Made by a program: the position numbers and the translations under genes. 64,000 nt of DNA from Nevskia sp. (GTDB taxonomy: Bacteria > Pseudomonadota > Gammaproteobacteria > Nevskiales > Nevskiaceae): contig JAKFUK010000002.1 in the NCBI GenBank assembly GCA_021732745.1, positions 310,001 through 374,000 on the forward strand, written 5' to 3'. Below the pieces are notes generated by a model, which was given only the letters and a program-made list of their open reading frames with translations, had not been told where the DNA came from and searched no databases. Of the stretch, positions 1 through 11,788 are shown in pieces (positions within the stretch are counted from its first letter, which is position 1; each line of letters starts with the position of its first letter).

Positions 1-238
1 GCTTGTCGGTGGCGATCACGCGGACGCCGGTGCCGAGCGTGAGCCCGGTCGGTGCCTGCGTCTGCTGGGTGGTCTGGCCGCCCGGCTGGCGCACCGTCTG
101 GTAGAGCAGATCCTCGAAAGCCGCCCGGCCGCGCTTGAAGCCGCTGGTATTGACGTTGGCGAGGTTGTTGGACACCACGCTCATTCTTGTCGCCTGGGCA
201 TCGAGCCCGGTCTTGGCAACCCAGAGTGCGGAATTCAT
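1..238 (-). CDS. flgG: Flagellar basal-body rod protein FlgG, N-terminal part (cut by window edge)
   Basis: FlgG builds the distal rod of the flagellar basal body, in the periplasm. The 79 visible residues begin [19 protein letters not shown], followed by the rod-protein motif [13 protein letters not shown] and then [13 protein letters not shown], which is characteristic of FlgG and not FlgF. The ATG reads on the minus strand from 238, and the gene runs out of the window at position 1. Its upstream neighbour is the end of yjbH and not flgF, which normally precedes flgG in the flg operon. The operon is therefore either split here or this is a separately placed copy. Identity is very likely; only the truncation is uncertain in extent. 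Confidence 0.93.
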   Translation of the reverse strand, partial: MNSALWVAKTGLDAQATRMSVVSNNLANVNTSGFKRGRAAFEDLLYQTVRQPGGQTTQQTQAPTGLTLGTGVRVIATDK

Positions 239-287
239 GGTGCGGCTCCCGAAAGCGTGCCGGTAATCCGGCGGACATCGGGGTCAT

Positions 288-303
288 TACAAGTGGCGTG
301 CCT
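288..303 (-). promoter_or_regulatory. Possible sigma-54 (RpoN) promoter ahead of flgG
   Basis: On the minus strand this 16-mer reads AGGCACGCCACTTGTA. The RpoN consensus is TGGCAC, five bases, then TTGCA. The GG and the GGCACG block match, but the -12 element is TTGTA and not TTGCA. It lies about 50 nt before the flgG start, a sensible distance. Flagellar rod genes are often RpoN-dependent in gammaproteobacteria. The -12 mismatch makes this only a candidate. Confidence 0.3.
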
Positions 304-333
304 GACCGATCGGCGACGGTTTTGCGGCGCGGT

Positions 334-2493
334 TCAGCGCACCACGTCGGCCCAGTCGTCGACGATGCGCCCGCCATTGCCGGCGTCGGTGGCGTTGTAC
401 AGATCAATGCCGTCGCGCACTTTCTGGCCGCCGTCCCGGGTCAGCGGACGGAACAGGAAGCCGACGCTGCGCCGGGTCGAGCGCGGGAAGACCAGATCGA
501 AAGGCAGGCTCAGGAAAAAGCCCTTGTCGAACGAGCCTTCGCCGAACACGCGCGCCGGCACGTCGGTGAAAGTGGCGAACACGCCGAGTGTCGCCCCGCT
601 CCTGAACTCGCGGGCGGCTTCGATGGTGGTGCCCCAATCCTTGGCCAGATAGCGGCCGAAGCTGACTTTCGACTTGAGGCCGAACCACGGGAAGTCGTAA
701 TAGACGTTGACGTTGCCGGTGGCGACCCGGTAATCGCGGAAATTGAAGCGCACGGCGAAATCGCGCTGCTGCACGACATTGGCGTTGATGCCGACCGCCC
801 AGCGCTGGAAATGCGGCCGCCACAGCACTTCGCCGGCCACGCCGCCGTACTGTTCCTCGAACAGGCCGCCGGACAGGCGCGCGTAGACACCGGAGGCCGG
901 CGACCAGATGTAGTTGGTTTCCAGCTTGGCCACCGCCTGCTGGCCCTGTTGCAGGTATTCGACGACATCGCTGCGCACGCGCGGCAGCAGGCTGTTCGAC
1001 TCCAGTTCGATATCGTCGAAATTGTTCAGCAGGTTGAAGGTCAGCGTGGCGCTGAAGCTCAGGTTGTCGGTCGGCCGGAGATCGCCGGTGAGACGCCACA
1101 GCAACTGGCCGAAGTAGAAGCCGTCCGGCCCGCCGATCTGTTGACGGAAGCCGGGGCCGGTGTCCCAGCTGAACGCCGGCAGCTTGACCAGACCGCTCAA
1201 GTCAGCCTCGGGCCGGCCGGGCTGTACCGGATCCAGTTGGGCGCTGTAGCGGATTTCCTCGGGGCTGCCGCGAAATTGCCCGAATTTCTCGAATTCCGCG
1301 CGATTGACGGCGATCCGCCAGCTTTCGACATCGGCATCGACGCCGACCACGGTGATCCGGTCGATCCACGGCGGCAGCAGGCCGCTGACCGCGCGCACCG
1401 TGCGTCCGGTCACCAGCGGCGCGCTGCGGTAGCGCTGCTGTTCGATCCAGATGGTGGCGCTGCGCATTGCCGGCCGCACGTCGAACGCGGCCAGGGTGAA
1501 ATTCTGCGCCGCCAGCGCGGTGCCAACGGCCGTGCTCAGCGTGGCGGTTTCCTTGAGATCGAAAGTCGCTGGAGCCGGCGTCGACACCGCTTCCGGCAGC
1601 CGCACGATGACCGGCGGCGGCAGCGGGTCCAGGCTCTTGCGCGGGCCGCGCCCGGTTTCCAGATTGGTGCGCAGCGACAGGCGGAAGCTCAGGCGTTCGC
1701 CGCGCTCGTAGCCGAGGCCGAGATGAAAGCCGTCGCTGACCTCGTAATCGGCGCCGACATTGATCGGAAGGCTCTGGCGGATCGACGAACCGGTGCCTCG
1801 CTCGTTGCTGTAATCGTTGCCGTCGTACTCCACTTGCAGGCGCAGGCCGTCGATCGGTGTGGTCCATTGCACGCCACCGAACGGCCCGATGGTGCCGCCG
1901 GTGAACAGGCGGCCGACACCGCTGCCGCCGGGCGTGGAAGTCGACGTGCCGGTGCCAGTGCGGTCGCGATCGAAGCGGTTGGAAAGCCGGGCCAGCGGGT
2001 TGCGCAGGTCGCCGCCTTCGCCGAGACGACCCCAGCCGAGGCCGAAGCTGAAATCCCAGTCGTACCAGCGGCGGCTGGCCACCAGATATTCGCCGCCGAA
2101 CACGCCGGTGCCGCCGAAATCCTGGATGCCGATGGCGACGGCCGGCAGCGTCGCGCTTTCCTCGATCAGCAGCAGCTTGAAGCCGAAGCTGCGGTCCTTG
2201 TACGACTGATTGCCGCTGAACGACTCCGGGCCGTAGGGGCGGTCGATGACATCGGTATAGCGGAACACGGCTTCAAAGCCCGGCAACGGTGTGGCGAACA
2301 ACTGGATCTGGTTGTAGGGCTTGATGCTCGACAAACCCGCACCGAACGTGCCGACAGTGGCGAAGCGCGCCGACGGCGTCTGGATCAGGCCAACGCCGCC
2401 GAAGTCATTGAGCACCGGCGACGATTCCGCCAGCGCGGCCCCGCTGCCGGCCAGCAGCAGGGACCACAGCCAGCGATGCGGCGGCAGGCGCAT
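334..2493 (-). CDS. yjbH: YjbH/GfcD-family exopolysaccharide outer-membrane protein
   Basis: A 719-residue protein of the YjbH (GfcD) family. These are outer-membrane beta-barrel proteins that work with a Wza-like export protein in secretion of exopolysaccharide or group 4 capsule. The N terminus has a signal peptide ending near ALAES, followed by the family opening NDFGGVGLIQTPSARF. Alternating beta-rich segments and a long periplasmic-type middle part follow, as is usual for the family. It lies 31 bp downstream of the SLBB export gene on the same strand and is presumably co-transcribed with it. The gene is full length. The sugar polymer it handles cannot be told from the sequence. Confidence 0.85.
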   Translation of the reverse strand: MRLPPHRWLWSLLLAGSGAALAESSPVLNDFGGVGLIQTPSARFATVGTFGAGLSSIKPYNQIQLFATPLPGFEAVFRYTDVIDRPYGPESFSGNQSYKDRSFGFKLLLIEESATLPAVAIGIQDFGGTGVFGGEYLVASRRWYDWDFSFGLGWGRLGEGGDLRNPLARLSNRFDRDRTGTGTSTSTPGGSGVGRLFTGGTIGPFGGVQWTTPIDGLRLQVEYDGNDYSNERGTGSSIRQSLPINVGADYEVSDGFHLGLGYERGERLSFRLSLRTNLETGRGPRKSLDPLPPPVIVRLPEAVSTPAPATFDLKETATLSTAVGTALAAQNFTLAAFDVRPAMRSATIWIEQQRYRSAPLVTGRTVRAVSGLLPPWIDRITVVGVDADVESWRIAVNRAEFEKFGQFRGSPEEIRYSAQLDPVQPGRPEADLSGLVKLPAFSWDTGPGFRQQIGGPDGFYFGQLLWRLTGDLRPTDNLSFSATLTFNLLNNFDDIELESNSLLPRVRSDVVEYLQQGQQAVAKLETNYIWSPASGVYARLSGGLFEEQYGGVAGEVLWRPHFQRWAVGINANVVQQRDFAVRFNFRDYRVATGNVNVYYDFPWFGLKSKVSFGRYLAKDWGTTIEAAREFRSGATLGVFATFTDVPARVFGEGSFDKGFFLSLPFDLVFPRSTRRSVGFLFRPLTRDGGQKVRDGIDLYNATDAGNGGRIVDDWADVVR

Positions 2494-2524
2494 CGGGCGC
2501 GGGCGGGATGGCTGCCGGGCGCGA

Positions 2525-5266
2525 TCAGTTGCGACTGATCGAGGCCAGCGCCGCCGCCGAGATCGCCAGATTCGACAAGAGGCCGAACACGCGCTCCGAA
2601 AAGGCGACGAAGTTAAACGGTGCCGGATCGCGCGGCACCACGATGACGCTGCCGGGCGGCAGATCCTGGGCCTTGTAGTTCCAGAAACTGGCCTTGAGCT
2701 TCTGCGCCGTGCCGTTCGGCAGGATCACGAACACCCGGCCATCGTCCGCCGCCTGCGAGTAGCCGCCGGCCCGCTCGACATAATCCTTGACCGTGGAACC
2801 CGGCGAGAACGCCTGGCTGCCGGGATTGAGCACCTGGCCGATCACGGTCACCGAAATCGGCCGCTTCGGCATCACCAGCAGATCGCCCGGCTCGATGATC
2901 GGGTCGATTTCCGGCCGCGCTTCGAGAATCGCCGGATCGGCTTCGATCACCACCCGGCCCACCGCTTCCGCGTTCTGCAGCCGCGCGATCACGGTGCCGA
3001 GGAACTGCGCGGAGTTGGCGGCGTCCTTGCCGAGCGCGCCGCTGGTGACGGCCGTCACCATCGCTTCCTGCAAGTCGCTGGCGGCGCGCCGGTAGGAATC
3101 GCGTTCCGCCGTCCGTGCTGCCACGCGGGTGAACACCGCGCCGTAGGGATAGGCGTTGGAGGTCACGCCGCCGGCACGCTTCACCAACTGGCTCAGCCGT
3201 TCGCCGCGCAGGATGCCGTAGGAGCCCGGGAAGCGGACTTCGCCCTGGATGCGCGCCGTGCCGACTTCCTGACCGACATACAGCGGCTTGAAATTGAACA
3301 GGTCGCCGGGATTGACCGCGAGGTTCTGTGCCGCGACATCGCGCAGATTCAGCGTTCGATACGAAGGCTGGCCGGTAGTCAGCGCTTCGGCGTAGGACAC
3401 GAATTCGATGTTGGCGCGGTCGGATTCGTTGCTCAGGCCACCGGCGGCGTCGATCAGGGTCTTGAGCGGCGTGCCGCGGGCGATCGGATACAGGCCCGGC
3501 CGCCGCACTTCGCCGTAGACCGCCGTCGATTCTTCGAGCAAGTACTGCAAGGCGCGGGGGGCGGCGGTGAACAGCGCCGGGCAGCGTTCGGTATCGGTAT
3601 CGGTGCGCGCGGTTTCGGTGGTCCTGGCGTTCTCGGCACTGAAAGCCTTCAGAAACCGCGAGGCGCGCTCGGAATTGGCCAGTTCGGACAGCAATTGCAG
3701 CGCTTCGCAACTGGTGGCCGCCCGGGTATCGCCGGTGACCACGCTGCGCACTTCCCGGGAATCCAGGTAGGAGACATCGTCGCGCGTCAGGATCACCACC
3801 CGGTCGTCGCGATTCAGCGGCAGCGCCGGGCCGGCGGGGTCGAGGGCAGCGCTGACATTGAAGCTGACCCAGCCGCGCACGCCGGTGGCGGAATCGGTGC
3901 GCTCGATCAGGCCCAGCGGCAGATAGGCCTCGGCCTTGGCGTCGGAGGCCTTGATCTGCGCGGTGCCGAGCAGGCTGCGCAGCGTGTACCCGGGCTGCCA
4001 CTGGTAAGGACCGGGGTAGCGGACATGGCCGATGATCCGGACCTTGTTGTCGATCGCCCCGGCCACCGGGCCGACGCGAAGGAAATCGCCGTCCTGCACA
4101 TCGGACAGCAGATCGGCGTCGCGGGCGAGGTCGATCTGGCGGATCGCGCGCTTGTTGCCTTCAAAACGCTCGATCTGCGCCGTGCCGGTGTTGACCGAAG
4201 CGAGCAGGCCGCCGGCCAGTTCGAGCACTTCGTCGACGCTTTCTTCCTGATCCAGTTCATAGACCGCCGGGCGCTTGACCGCGCCGGCCGCCGACACCCG
4301 CGCGCCGACCGGCGGCACGAACACCACATCGCCCGGCAGCAGGCGGGCATCGCCGCTGGAATCGCCGTGCAGCAGCAGGTCATAAAGATCGAGGCGCTGC
4401 ACCAGCCGGCCGTTGCGCTTCAGTTCGATCTGCCGCAGCGAGCCCACTTCGGTGACACCGCCGCCGACGAACAGCAGGTTGGTGATGGTGGCCAGCGAAC
4501 TGACCGTGTACGAACCCGGCTGGCGCACGTCGCCGGTCAGGAACACGCGCACCGAGCGCAGTTCGCCCAGCGAAATGCTCGACTGCACGCCGATCAGCTC
4601 GCGCGCGACCCGTTCGGTGAGCAACTGGCGGACGTTCTCGAAACGCTGGCCAGCGACTGCGATCGGGCCGAGCTTGGGGAAGTTGATCTGGCCATCGCGG
4701 CCGACCAGCAGGCTGTAATTGCCGTTGTCGTTGCCGAACAACTGCACGCGCACCGAGTCACCCGGGCCAACCACGTAATCCGCCGGCACCGGGATATCGG
4801 TGGCCGGTGCGAACGTGGTGGCACCAGTGGCGAACAGGTCGTAGCCGAAGGGCTTCAGCGGCTCGTCGGCGACATCGCCGTATTCGACCGGCTCCGGCGC
4901 GCGCGCCGGTGTCTCGGCAGGCGCTTCGGGGCGTGCTTCGCTGCGCCCACCGTTGCGCAGGTTGCCAGCGGTGGTCGACAGCGAACTGCCCGCCGCGCCC
5001 GGCAGGCGCTGCGATTCGGCATCGGCGACCGGTGCCGTCGGCGTCGACAATTGCTGGTCGCGGAAACGGCCATCGGGCGAGGCCACCGCACCACCCGTGC
5101 TGCCGCTGCCCAGGGTTTCGAGCGCTTTCTGCCGCTGTTCGGGCGTCAACTGCTCGATCGCCGCCGGATCGAAGGGCAACTGCGCGCGCGCCGGCCCGGC
5201 GACGGCGAACGCCAGCATCAGGCTGGCACCCATGGCGGAAACAACTGGGGAAATCCGCTTGCTCAC
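2525..5266 (-). CDS. Large polysaccharide export protein with six SLBB-type repeats (GfcE/Wza-related)
   Basis: A 913-residue secreted protein. After a signal peptide (about residues 1-28) and a low-complexity stretch comes a polysaccharide-export domain near residue 160 (motif DYVVGPGDSVRVQLFG). Six SLBB-like units follow, near residues 238, 321, 408, 580, 669 and 805, each with a G-x-V-x-x-P-G core such as TGDVRQPGSY, GHVRYPGPY and GEVRFPGSY. The C terminus is a hydrophobic helix (about 893-913). Wza has about 380 residues, so this is a much extended relative that probably forms a longer periplasmic conduit. The start is a GTG; the ribosome binding site is weak. It is upstream of yjbH in the same operon. 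No Wzc-type kinase or GfcC gene is seen nearby. Confidence 0.85.
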   Translation of the reverse strand: MSKRISPVVSAMGASLMLAFAVAGPARAQLPFDPAAIEQLTPEQRQKALETLGSGSTGGAVASPDGRFRDQQLSTPTAPVADAESQRLPGAAGSSLSTTAGNLRNGGRSEARPEAPAETPARAPEPVEYGDVADEPLKPFGYDLFATGATTFAPATDIPVPADYVVGPGDSVRVQLFGNDNGNYSLLVGRDGQINFPKLGPIAVAGQRFENVRQLLTERVARELIGVQSSISLGELRSVRVFLTGDVRQPGSYTVSSLATITNLLFVGGGVTEVGSLRQIELKRNGRLVQRLDLYDLLLHGDSSGDARLLPGDVVFVPPVGARVSAAGAVKRPAVYELDQEESVDEVLELAGGLLASVNTGTAQIERFEGNKRAIRQIDLARDADLLSDVQDGDFLRVGPVAGAIDNKVRIIGHVRYPGPYQWQPGYTLRSLLGTAQIKASDAKAEAYLPLGLIERTDSATGVRGWVSFNVSAALDPAGPALPLNRDDRVVILTRDDVSYLDSREVRSVVTGDTRAATSCEALQLLSELANSERASRFLKAFSAENARTTETARTDTDTERCPALFTAAPRALQYLLEESTAVYGEVRRPGLYPIARGTPLKTLIDAAGGLSNESDRANIEFVSYAEALTTGQPSYRTLNLRDVAAQNLAVNPGDLFNFKPLYVGQEVGTARIQGEVRFPGSYGILRGERLSQLVKRAGGVTSNAYPYGAVFTRVAARTAERDSYRRAASDLQEAMVTAVTSGALGKDAANSAQFLGTVIARLQNAEAVGRVVIEADPAILEARPEIDPIIEPGDLLVMPKRPISVTVIGQVLNPGSQAFSPGSTVKDYVERAGGYSQAADDGRVFVILPNGTAQKLKASFWNYKAQDLPPGSVIVVPRDPAPFNFVAFSERVFGLLSNLAISAAALASISRN

Positions 5267-5500
5267 GTTCGATCAGAATCCATGCTGAAAAAGGTGCCGA
5301 CCGCCCACACTCGGCGTGGCAAGGATACCGGCTTGGCCGGGCCGATGCGGCAGCGGATTCGGCAGTCGCCCGCTCCCGCGATGATGCCAAGGCTGGACGC
5401 CGCCCGGCCGTCCTTGTATCGTTCGCCAGCACTCGATGCAGGCTGACAGCGGCATTCGACAGCTCTGAAGCATCCCGCAACTCTTAAGGAGAGCACCACC
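5267..5500. promoter_or_regulatory. Divergent intergenic region between the SLBB export gene and the YjbE-like gene
   Basis: These 234 bases separate two divergently transcribed genes of the same pathway, so promoters for both must lie here. A clear ribosome binding site AAGGAG (5485-5490) serves the plus-strand gene at 5501. I could not identify convincing -35/-10 boxes or an operator. Confidence 0.4.
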
Positions 5501-5761
5501 GTGAAGCATGCCGTTATCGGATTGACCCTCGCCGTTCTCGCCGCGACCACCGGCGTCGCCCACGCCCAGGACGCCACCCCGCCGGCTGCCGGCGCTGCCG
5601 GCAACATCGAAAAGGCATCCGGCTTTGCCGCTGGCGACATCTCGACGGTGCTTGCCGTCGGCCTCGGCGCGTCCACCGCGATCGCCGTGCTGGTGATCGG
5701 CGCGGAAGGCGGCGGCAGCACCGCAACCGCCACGTCGACTTCCACCTCGACCGCGCGCTAA
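5501..5761 (+). CDS. yjbE: YjbE/GfcA-like small Thr/Ser-rich secreted protein
   Basis: An 86-residue protein with a signal peptide (MKHAVIGLTLAVLAATTGVAHA), an Ala/Gly-rich middle with a hydrophobic segment, and a tail of alternating Thr and Ser ending TSTSTSTAR. E. coli YjbE and GfcA have the same plan: signal peptide, glycine/alanine helix, threonine-rich tail. They open the yjbEFGH and gfcABCDE operons. Here the gene is on the strand opposite to yjbF, the SLBB gene and yjbH. The GTG start follows AAGGAG at nine bases. A strong terminator follows directly. The exact role of this family is not known; a structural or regulatory part in polysaccharide secretion is inferred from context. Confidence 0.7.
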   Translation: MKHAVIGLTLAVLAATTGVAHAQDATPPAAGAAGNIEKASGFAAGDISTVLAVGLGASTAIAVLVIGAEGGGSTATATSTSTSTAR

Positions 5762-5778
5762 GCCGTTCGCTGCATCTG

Positions 5779-5807
5779 AAAGCCGCTCTCCGGAGCGGCT
5801 TTTTTTG
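5779..5807 (+). terminator. Rho-independent terminator after the YjbE-like gene
   Basis: A hairpin with stem AAGCCGCTC / GAGCGGCTT and a four-base loop is followed by a run of T. It lies 18 bp after the stop of the plus-strand gene and before the convergent yjbF stop at 5827. The A-run on the 5' side lets it work weakly in the other direction too. Confidence 0.85.
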
Positions 5808-5826
5808 TGGCCGGCAGCAACCACGC

Positions 5827-6543
5827 TCAGGCCGCTTCGAGCGCCGGGCGCAGCACTTCCAGGGTGATCGCCGGTACGTCCGGGCAGAACTGCTGGCGTG
5901 ATTTCCAGACCTTGCCGGTCGCCGGATCAACCCAGAACTGATTGTCGGTCGACCAGCGCCACTTGCGCACCACCACCCGTTCGCGCAGGTGCAGCAGCGA
6001 ACGCGGCTGGCCGAAGATGGTCACCGTTTCCATCCCGATGGCTGCGCACCGGCTTTCGACCGGCACGCTGAAATCATCTTTCGGCCGCAGGTCGATGATC
6101 CGGCTGATCCGCGCTTCATCGGCCTGGGCCTCGCCGCGCACGGCGAGCGGCAGCGGATCGCCTTCGGTGAACCGCGTGGTCAGCAGATCGCGCGGCAAGC
6201 CGATGGTCTTGACCAGCCGGCCGCGCTGGGTGATCAGCACCACGCGATCGGCCGATGCCCAGTGCAGGTTGGCACCGTCGACACTGGCGAGGATCATCAC
6301 CACCCCGGCGCTGCTGCCGATCCGCACGCCAATGCTCGCGTAAGGAATGGCCGCAATCTGGGCATCGCTGATCGGATAGCCGCTGCCGCCGCCACCGCCG
6401 CTGCTGAACGATGAGCCCAGCAGGCTCAGCGAATCGCTGGCGCAACCGGCGAGGCCCAGCGTGCCGGCAGCGATCAGCAGCCGACGACGGGACAGCGAGG
6501 CGGACACTGCGGAAACTTCGTTCAGATGGTCGATGTCGTTCAC
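5827..6543 (-). CDS. yjbF: YjbF/GfcB-family polysaccharide lipoprotein
   Basis: A 238-residue lipoprotein of the YjbF (GfcB) family, part of the exopolysaccharide secretion locus. The N terminus carries SRRRLLIAAGTLGLAGC with the lipobox LAGC and Cys34. The body contains the family blocks ASIGVRIGSS, RLVKTIGLPRDL and FWVDPATGKVWKSRQQ. The start is a GTG, because no ATG exists before the signal sequence. The Arg-rich n-region could also suit Tat export. It is transcribed toward the SLBB gene, but the YjbE-like gene and its terminator lie between them on the other strand, so the four genes are not one simple operon. Confidence 0.82.
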   Translation of the reverse strand: MNDIDHLNEVSAVSASLSRRRLLIAAGTLGLAGCASDSLSLLGSSFSSGGGGGSGYPISDAQIAAIPYASIGVRIGSSAGVVMILASVDGANLHWASADRVVLITQRGRLVKTIGLPRDLLTTRFTEGDPLPLAVRGEAQADEARISRIIDLRPKDDFSVPVESRCAAIGMETVTIFGQPRSLLHLRERVVVRKWRWSTDNQFWVDPATGKVWKSRQQFCPDVPAITLEVLRPALEAA

Positions 6544-6645
6544 CGGTAAAATGCGTCCTTGCGGTACCCATACTGCCAGTATCGTGCCATCGTCGTGGCA
6601 CGTTGATGACCTGCGGCGTCGTCCGCTGCCCCGCCCCGGACGCCC

Positions 6646-8885
<2,240 letters not shown>

Positions 8886-8889
<4 letters not shown>

Positions 8890-10538
8890 TCGAGCGCTGA
8901 AACCGGCTTGCCGTCGATCCAGGTCGAACGCAGGCCGAGCGTCTTCAGACGCAGGGGTGGCACGGTCAGCGGATCCTCGTTCAGCACCAGGAAATCGGCG
9001 CGCAGGCCCGGTTTCAGCATGCCAACTTCGCTGTCGGCGAAACCGGCGTAGGCAGCATCGACGGTGAACCCGCGCAGCGCCTCGAACGCGGTCAGGCGCT
9101 GATCGGGGTACCAGCCGCCATCCGGCTGGCCACTGAGGTCCTGCCGGGTGACGGCCGCGTACAGCCCGAGCTGAGGATCGACCGATTCGACCGGAAAATC
9201 CGAACCCAGCGCCAGCCGCCCGCCCGATTGCAGCACCCGCTGCCAGGCGTACGCGCCCTTGATCCGCTCCGGTCCGACGCGGGTTTCGGCCCAGGGCATG
9301 TCCGAGGTCGCGTGGGTGGGCTGCATCGAGGCAATCACGCCGAGCGACGCGAAGCGCGGAATATCGGCCACCGGCACCACCTGCGCGTGTTCGATGCGCC
9401 AGCGGCGGTCCGGGCGCGCGGCATCGCCGGCCGGTTTCAGCAGGTAGTCGTAAAGATCCAGGACCAGCCGGTTGGCGCGATCGCCGATGGCATGAGCGGC
9501 CACCTGCAGGCCGCAGTCGCGTGCCCGGGTTGCTGCCCGTTCCAGCGCCTTGGCATCGGTGACCAGCAGGCCCCGGCTGCCCGGCGCATCGCTGTAATCC
9601 TCGATCAGGGCCGCGCCGCGGCTGCCGAGCGCGCCGTCGGCATAGAGCTTCACGCCGGGCATGCGCAGGCGCTGGCCGGCGTGCTGATAGCGGCCCTTGG
9701 CGCAGAGATCGGACAAGGCATCGCTGTCACCGTCGGCATAGGCGGTGATCCGCAGCGGCAGGCGTCCGGCGTCGGCGAAGCGCCGGTACAGCGCCAGGTC
9801 TGCACGCGACACGCCCATGTCGTGGACGCCGGTCAGGCCGGCGCGGGAGGCCGCCGACAGCGCCCGGCGCAGCGCCTGCTCGCGCAGCGCTTCGCCGGGC
9901 GGCGGCACTACGGCGTCGATGAGTTGCGTCGCGGTGTCGACGAAGACGCCGCTCGGCTCGCCGTCGATGCGCTCGATCTGCCCGCCATCGGGCTGCCAGT
10001 CGCCGCCGAGTTCGCGTTTGGCGCGGCGGATCGCGGCACTGTTGGCCCAGCCGGCGTGACTGTCGACGCGCTCCAGCCAGACCGGGCGTTCCGGGAACGC
10101 GGCGTCGAGATCGGCAGCGGTCGGGAACGCCGCTTCCGGCCAGTCGTTCTGATCCCAGCCGCGGCCGAGCAGCCACTCGCCCTTCGGCAGGTTTTTCTCG
10201 AAGGCTTTCAGGCGGGCGATCGCCTCGGCCTTGCTGCGAGTGCCGGTCAGGTCGGCGCGCAGCAGCGCAAACCCCAGGCCCATGATGTGGCCGTGGGCGT
10301 CGATCAGCCCGGGCACGACGGTGGCGTTGCGGGCACTGGTCTGGCGCGCCTTGGGATAAGCCCGCCGGAGTGCCTGCGCCTCGCCGACCGCAAGCAGCAC
10401 CCCCGCGTCATTCCAGACCATCGCCGTGGCGGTTGGCTGCGCAGGGTTCAGGGTGTGGATGCGCGGCGCAACCAGCAGGGTCTCCCCGGCCGATACCGCG
10501 AAGCTCAGGGCCAGCAACGGCAGGAGTAGCGTTTTCAT
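8886..10538 (-). CDS. Exported YtcJ-like amidohydrolase
   Basis: A 550-residue metal-dependent hydrolase of the amidohydrolase superfamily (YtcJ-like, amidohydrolase_3). A signal peptide (MKTLLLPLLALSFAVSA) suggests periplasmic location. Metal-binding motifs seen are DAHGHI (first beta strand HxH), VKLYADGALGSRGA, a His in AAHAIGDRAN, and SDFPVE near the C terminus. The substrate is unknown; the family hydrolyses amide or carbamate bonds in varied small molecules. It starts one base after the dcd stop and so is translated from the same transcript as dcd and probably apbC, although the functional link is not obvious. Confidence 0.85.
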
Positions 10539-10539
10539 C

Positions 10540-11106
10540 TCAGGTTCTCGGCAAGGTCACGCCAGTCTGGCCCTGATATTTACCGCCGCGATCGCCATAA
10601 GATGTTTCGCAGATCTCGTCGCTCTCGAAGAACAGCATCTGGGCGACACCTTCGTTGGCGTAAATCTTCGCCGGCAGCGTCGTGGTGTTCGAGAATTCCA
10701 GGGTCACATGGCCTTCCCACTCGGGTTCCAGCGGCGTGACGTTGACGATGATCCCGCAGCGCGCATAGGTGCTTTTGCCAAGGCAGACCACGAGCGTGGA
10801 GCGCGGAATCCGGAAGTATTCGACGGTGCGGGCCAACGCGAACGAGTTCGGCGGAATGATGCAGACATCCGATTTCAGATCGACGAACGAACGCTCGTCG
10901 AAGTTCTTCGGATCGACGATGGTGGAATTGATGTTGGTGAAGATCTTGAATTCGTCGGCGCAGCGCACGTCGTAGCCGTAGCTGGAAGTGCCGTAGCTGA
11001 CGATCTTCTGGCCGTTCACCGCGCGCACCTGGCCGGCTTCGAAGGGCTCGATCATGCGGGCGCTGTCGGCCATGCGGCGGATCCACTTGTCGGACTTGAT
11101 GCTCAT
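10540..11106 (-). CDS. dcd: dCTP deaminase
   Basis: A 188-residue dCTP deaminase (dCTP to dUTP), the first step of dTMP synthesis in gammaproteobacteria. Seen are the opening [13 protein letters not shown], the conserved SSYGYDVRC, and the catalytic-site block [14 protein letters not shown]. Full length. It sits in a minus-strand run apbC - membrane protein - dcd - amidohydrolase; apbC and dcd are often close together in gammaproteobacteria. Confidence 0.97.
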   Translation of the reverse strand: MSIKSDKWIRRMADSARMIEPFEAGQVRAVNGQKIVSYGTSSYGYDVRCADEFKIFTNINSTIVDPKNFDERSFVDLKSDVCIIPPNSFALARTVEYFRIPRSTLVVCLGKSTYARCGIIVNVTPLEPEWEGHVTLEFSNTTTLPAKIYANEGVAQMLFFESDEICETSYGDRGGKYQGQTGVTLPRT

Positions 11107-11167
11107 CGGCGGCGATTCGGTTGGCGGCGGGATTTCGAGCGCGGATTATCGCCGCAACGCATCCGAC

Positions 11168-11776
11168 TTATTGCAGGACTTCGAGCGCCTCGACCCAGAT
11201 CAGCTCGCAAGCCCCAGCCCCGCTGTCGTCCCGGCGCAGCGAACTGCGCATCGTCACGCCATTGTCCGAGCGCGCTTCGACCAGCCTGCCGCTGAGGCTC
11301 ACCACCTGCCCGACCCGCACCGTGTCCAGCGCTTTGGCCACGGCATCGTCCGCAGGAATCAGGTGCATGTTCGCCGCACTGAGGACGATCTCGCGCTCCG
11401 GAATCGGGAATTCCCGCACTTTCCAGTAGAAGAAGCGCCCGCTCTGGCTGATCTCGATCTGGTCCAGCACCGCCGAGTCCGACATCCGCCCCCAGCCGAG
11501 CGCCAGATCGGTCGGCACCAGGCTGGCCATCCGGTCGAAGCGGTAGTCCTCGCGGCTCAAGACCCGGGCTTCGAGCGCGAATGCGGCCAGCGGCTTCAGG
11601 GTCCAGGCCTTGTAGGCGAAGCTCGCATCGTCGCCATCGAGTGCGGTCTGCTGCGGCGGATCGGGCGCGATGCTGCCCGGCGAGGTCGGCACGCTGCGCT
11701 GGCTCCATGATCGCCAGCCGCCCCAGACGCACAGCGCGATCAGCAGCCAGACGATCGGAATGCGCCGGTTCAGCAT
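11168..11776 (-). CDS. Membrane-anchored protein of unknown function
   Basis: A 202-residue protein with one N-terminal membrane segment (IPIVWLLIALCVWGG, about residues 7-21) and a soluble domain, probably periplasmic. I recognise no enzyme motif. The stretch KPLAAFALEARVLSREDYRF and the later beta-rich half (VGQVVSLSGRLVEAR) look like a compact folded domain. Codon use matches the neighbours. It starts 12 bp after apbC and is followed by dcd, so it is probably in their operon. The function is not known. Confidence 0.75.
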   Translation of the reverse strand: MLNRRIPIVWLLIALCVWGGWRSWSQRSVPTSPGSIAPDPPQQTALDGDDASFAYKAWTLKPLAAFALEARVLSREDYRFDRMASLVPTDLALGWGRMSDSAVLDQIEISQSGRFFYWKVREFPIPEREIVLSAANMHLIPADDAVAKALDTVRVGQVVSLSGRLVEARSDNGVTMRSSLRRDDSGAGACELIWVEALEVLQ

Positions 11777-11788
11777 GTTTGCGGCAAC

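Noticed and set aside
187..5446. Long open frames on the plus strand (over 700 and over 1000 codons)
   Set aside because: They run antisense to the yjbH and SLBB genes. Their protein sequences are low-complexity Arg/Ala/Gly-rich and have no domain features. High G+C makes long antisense frames common.
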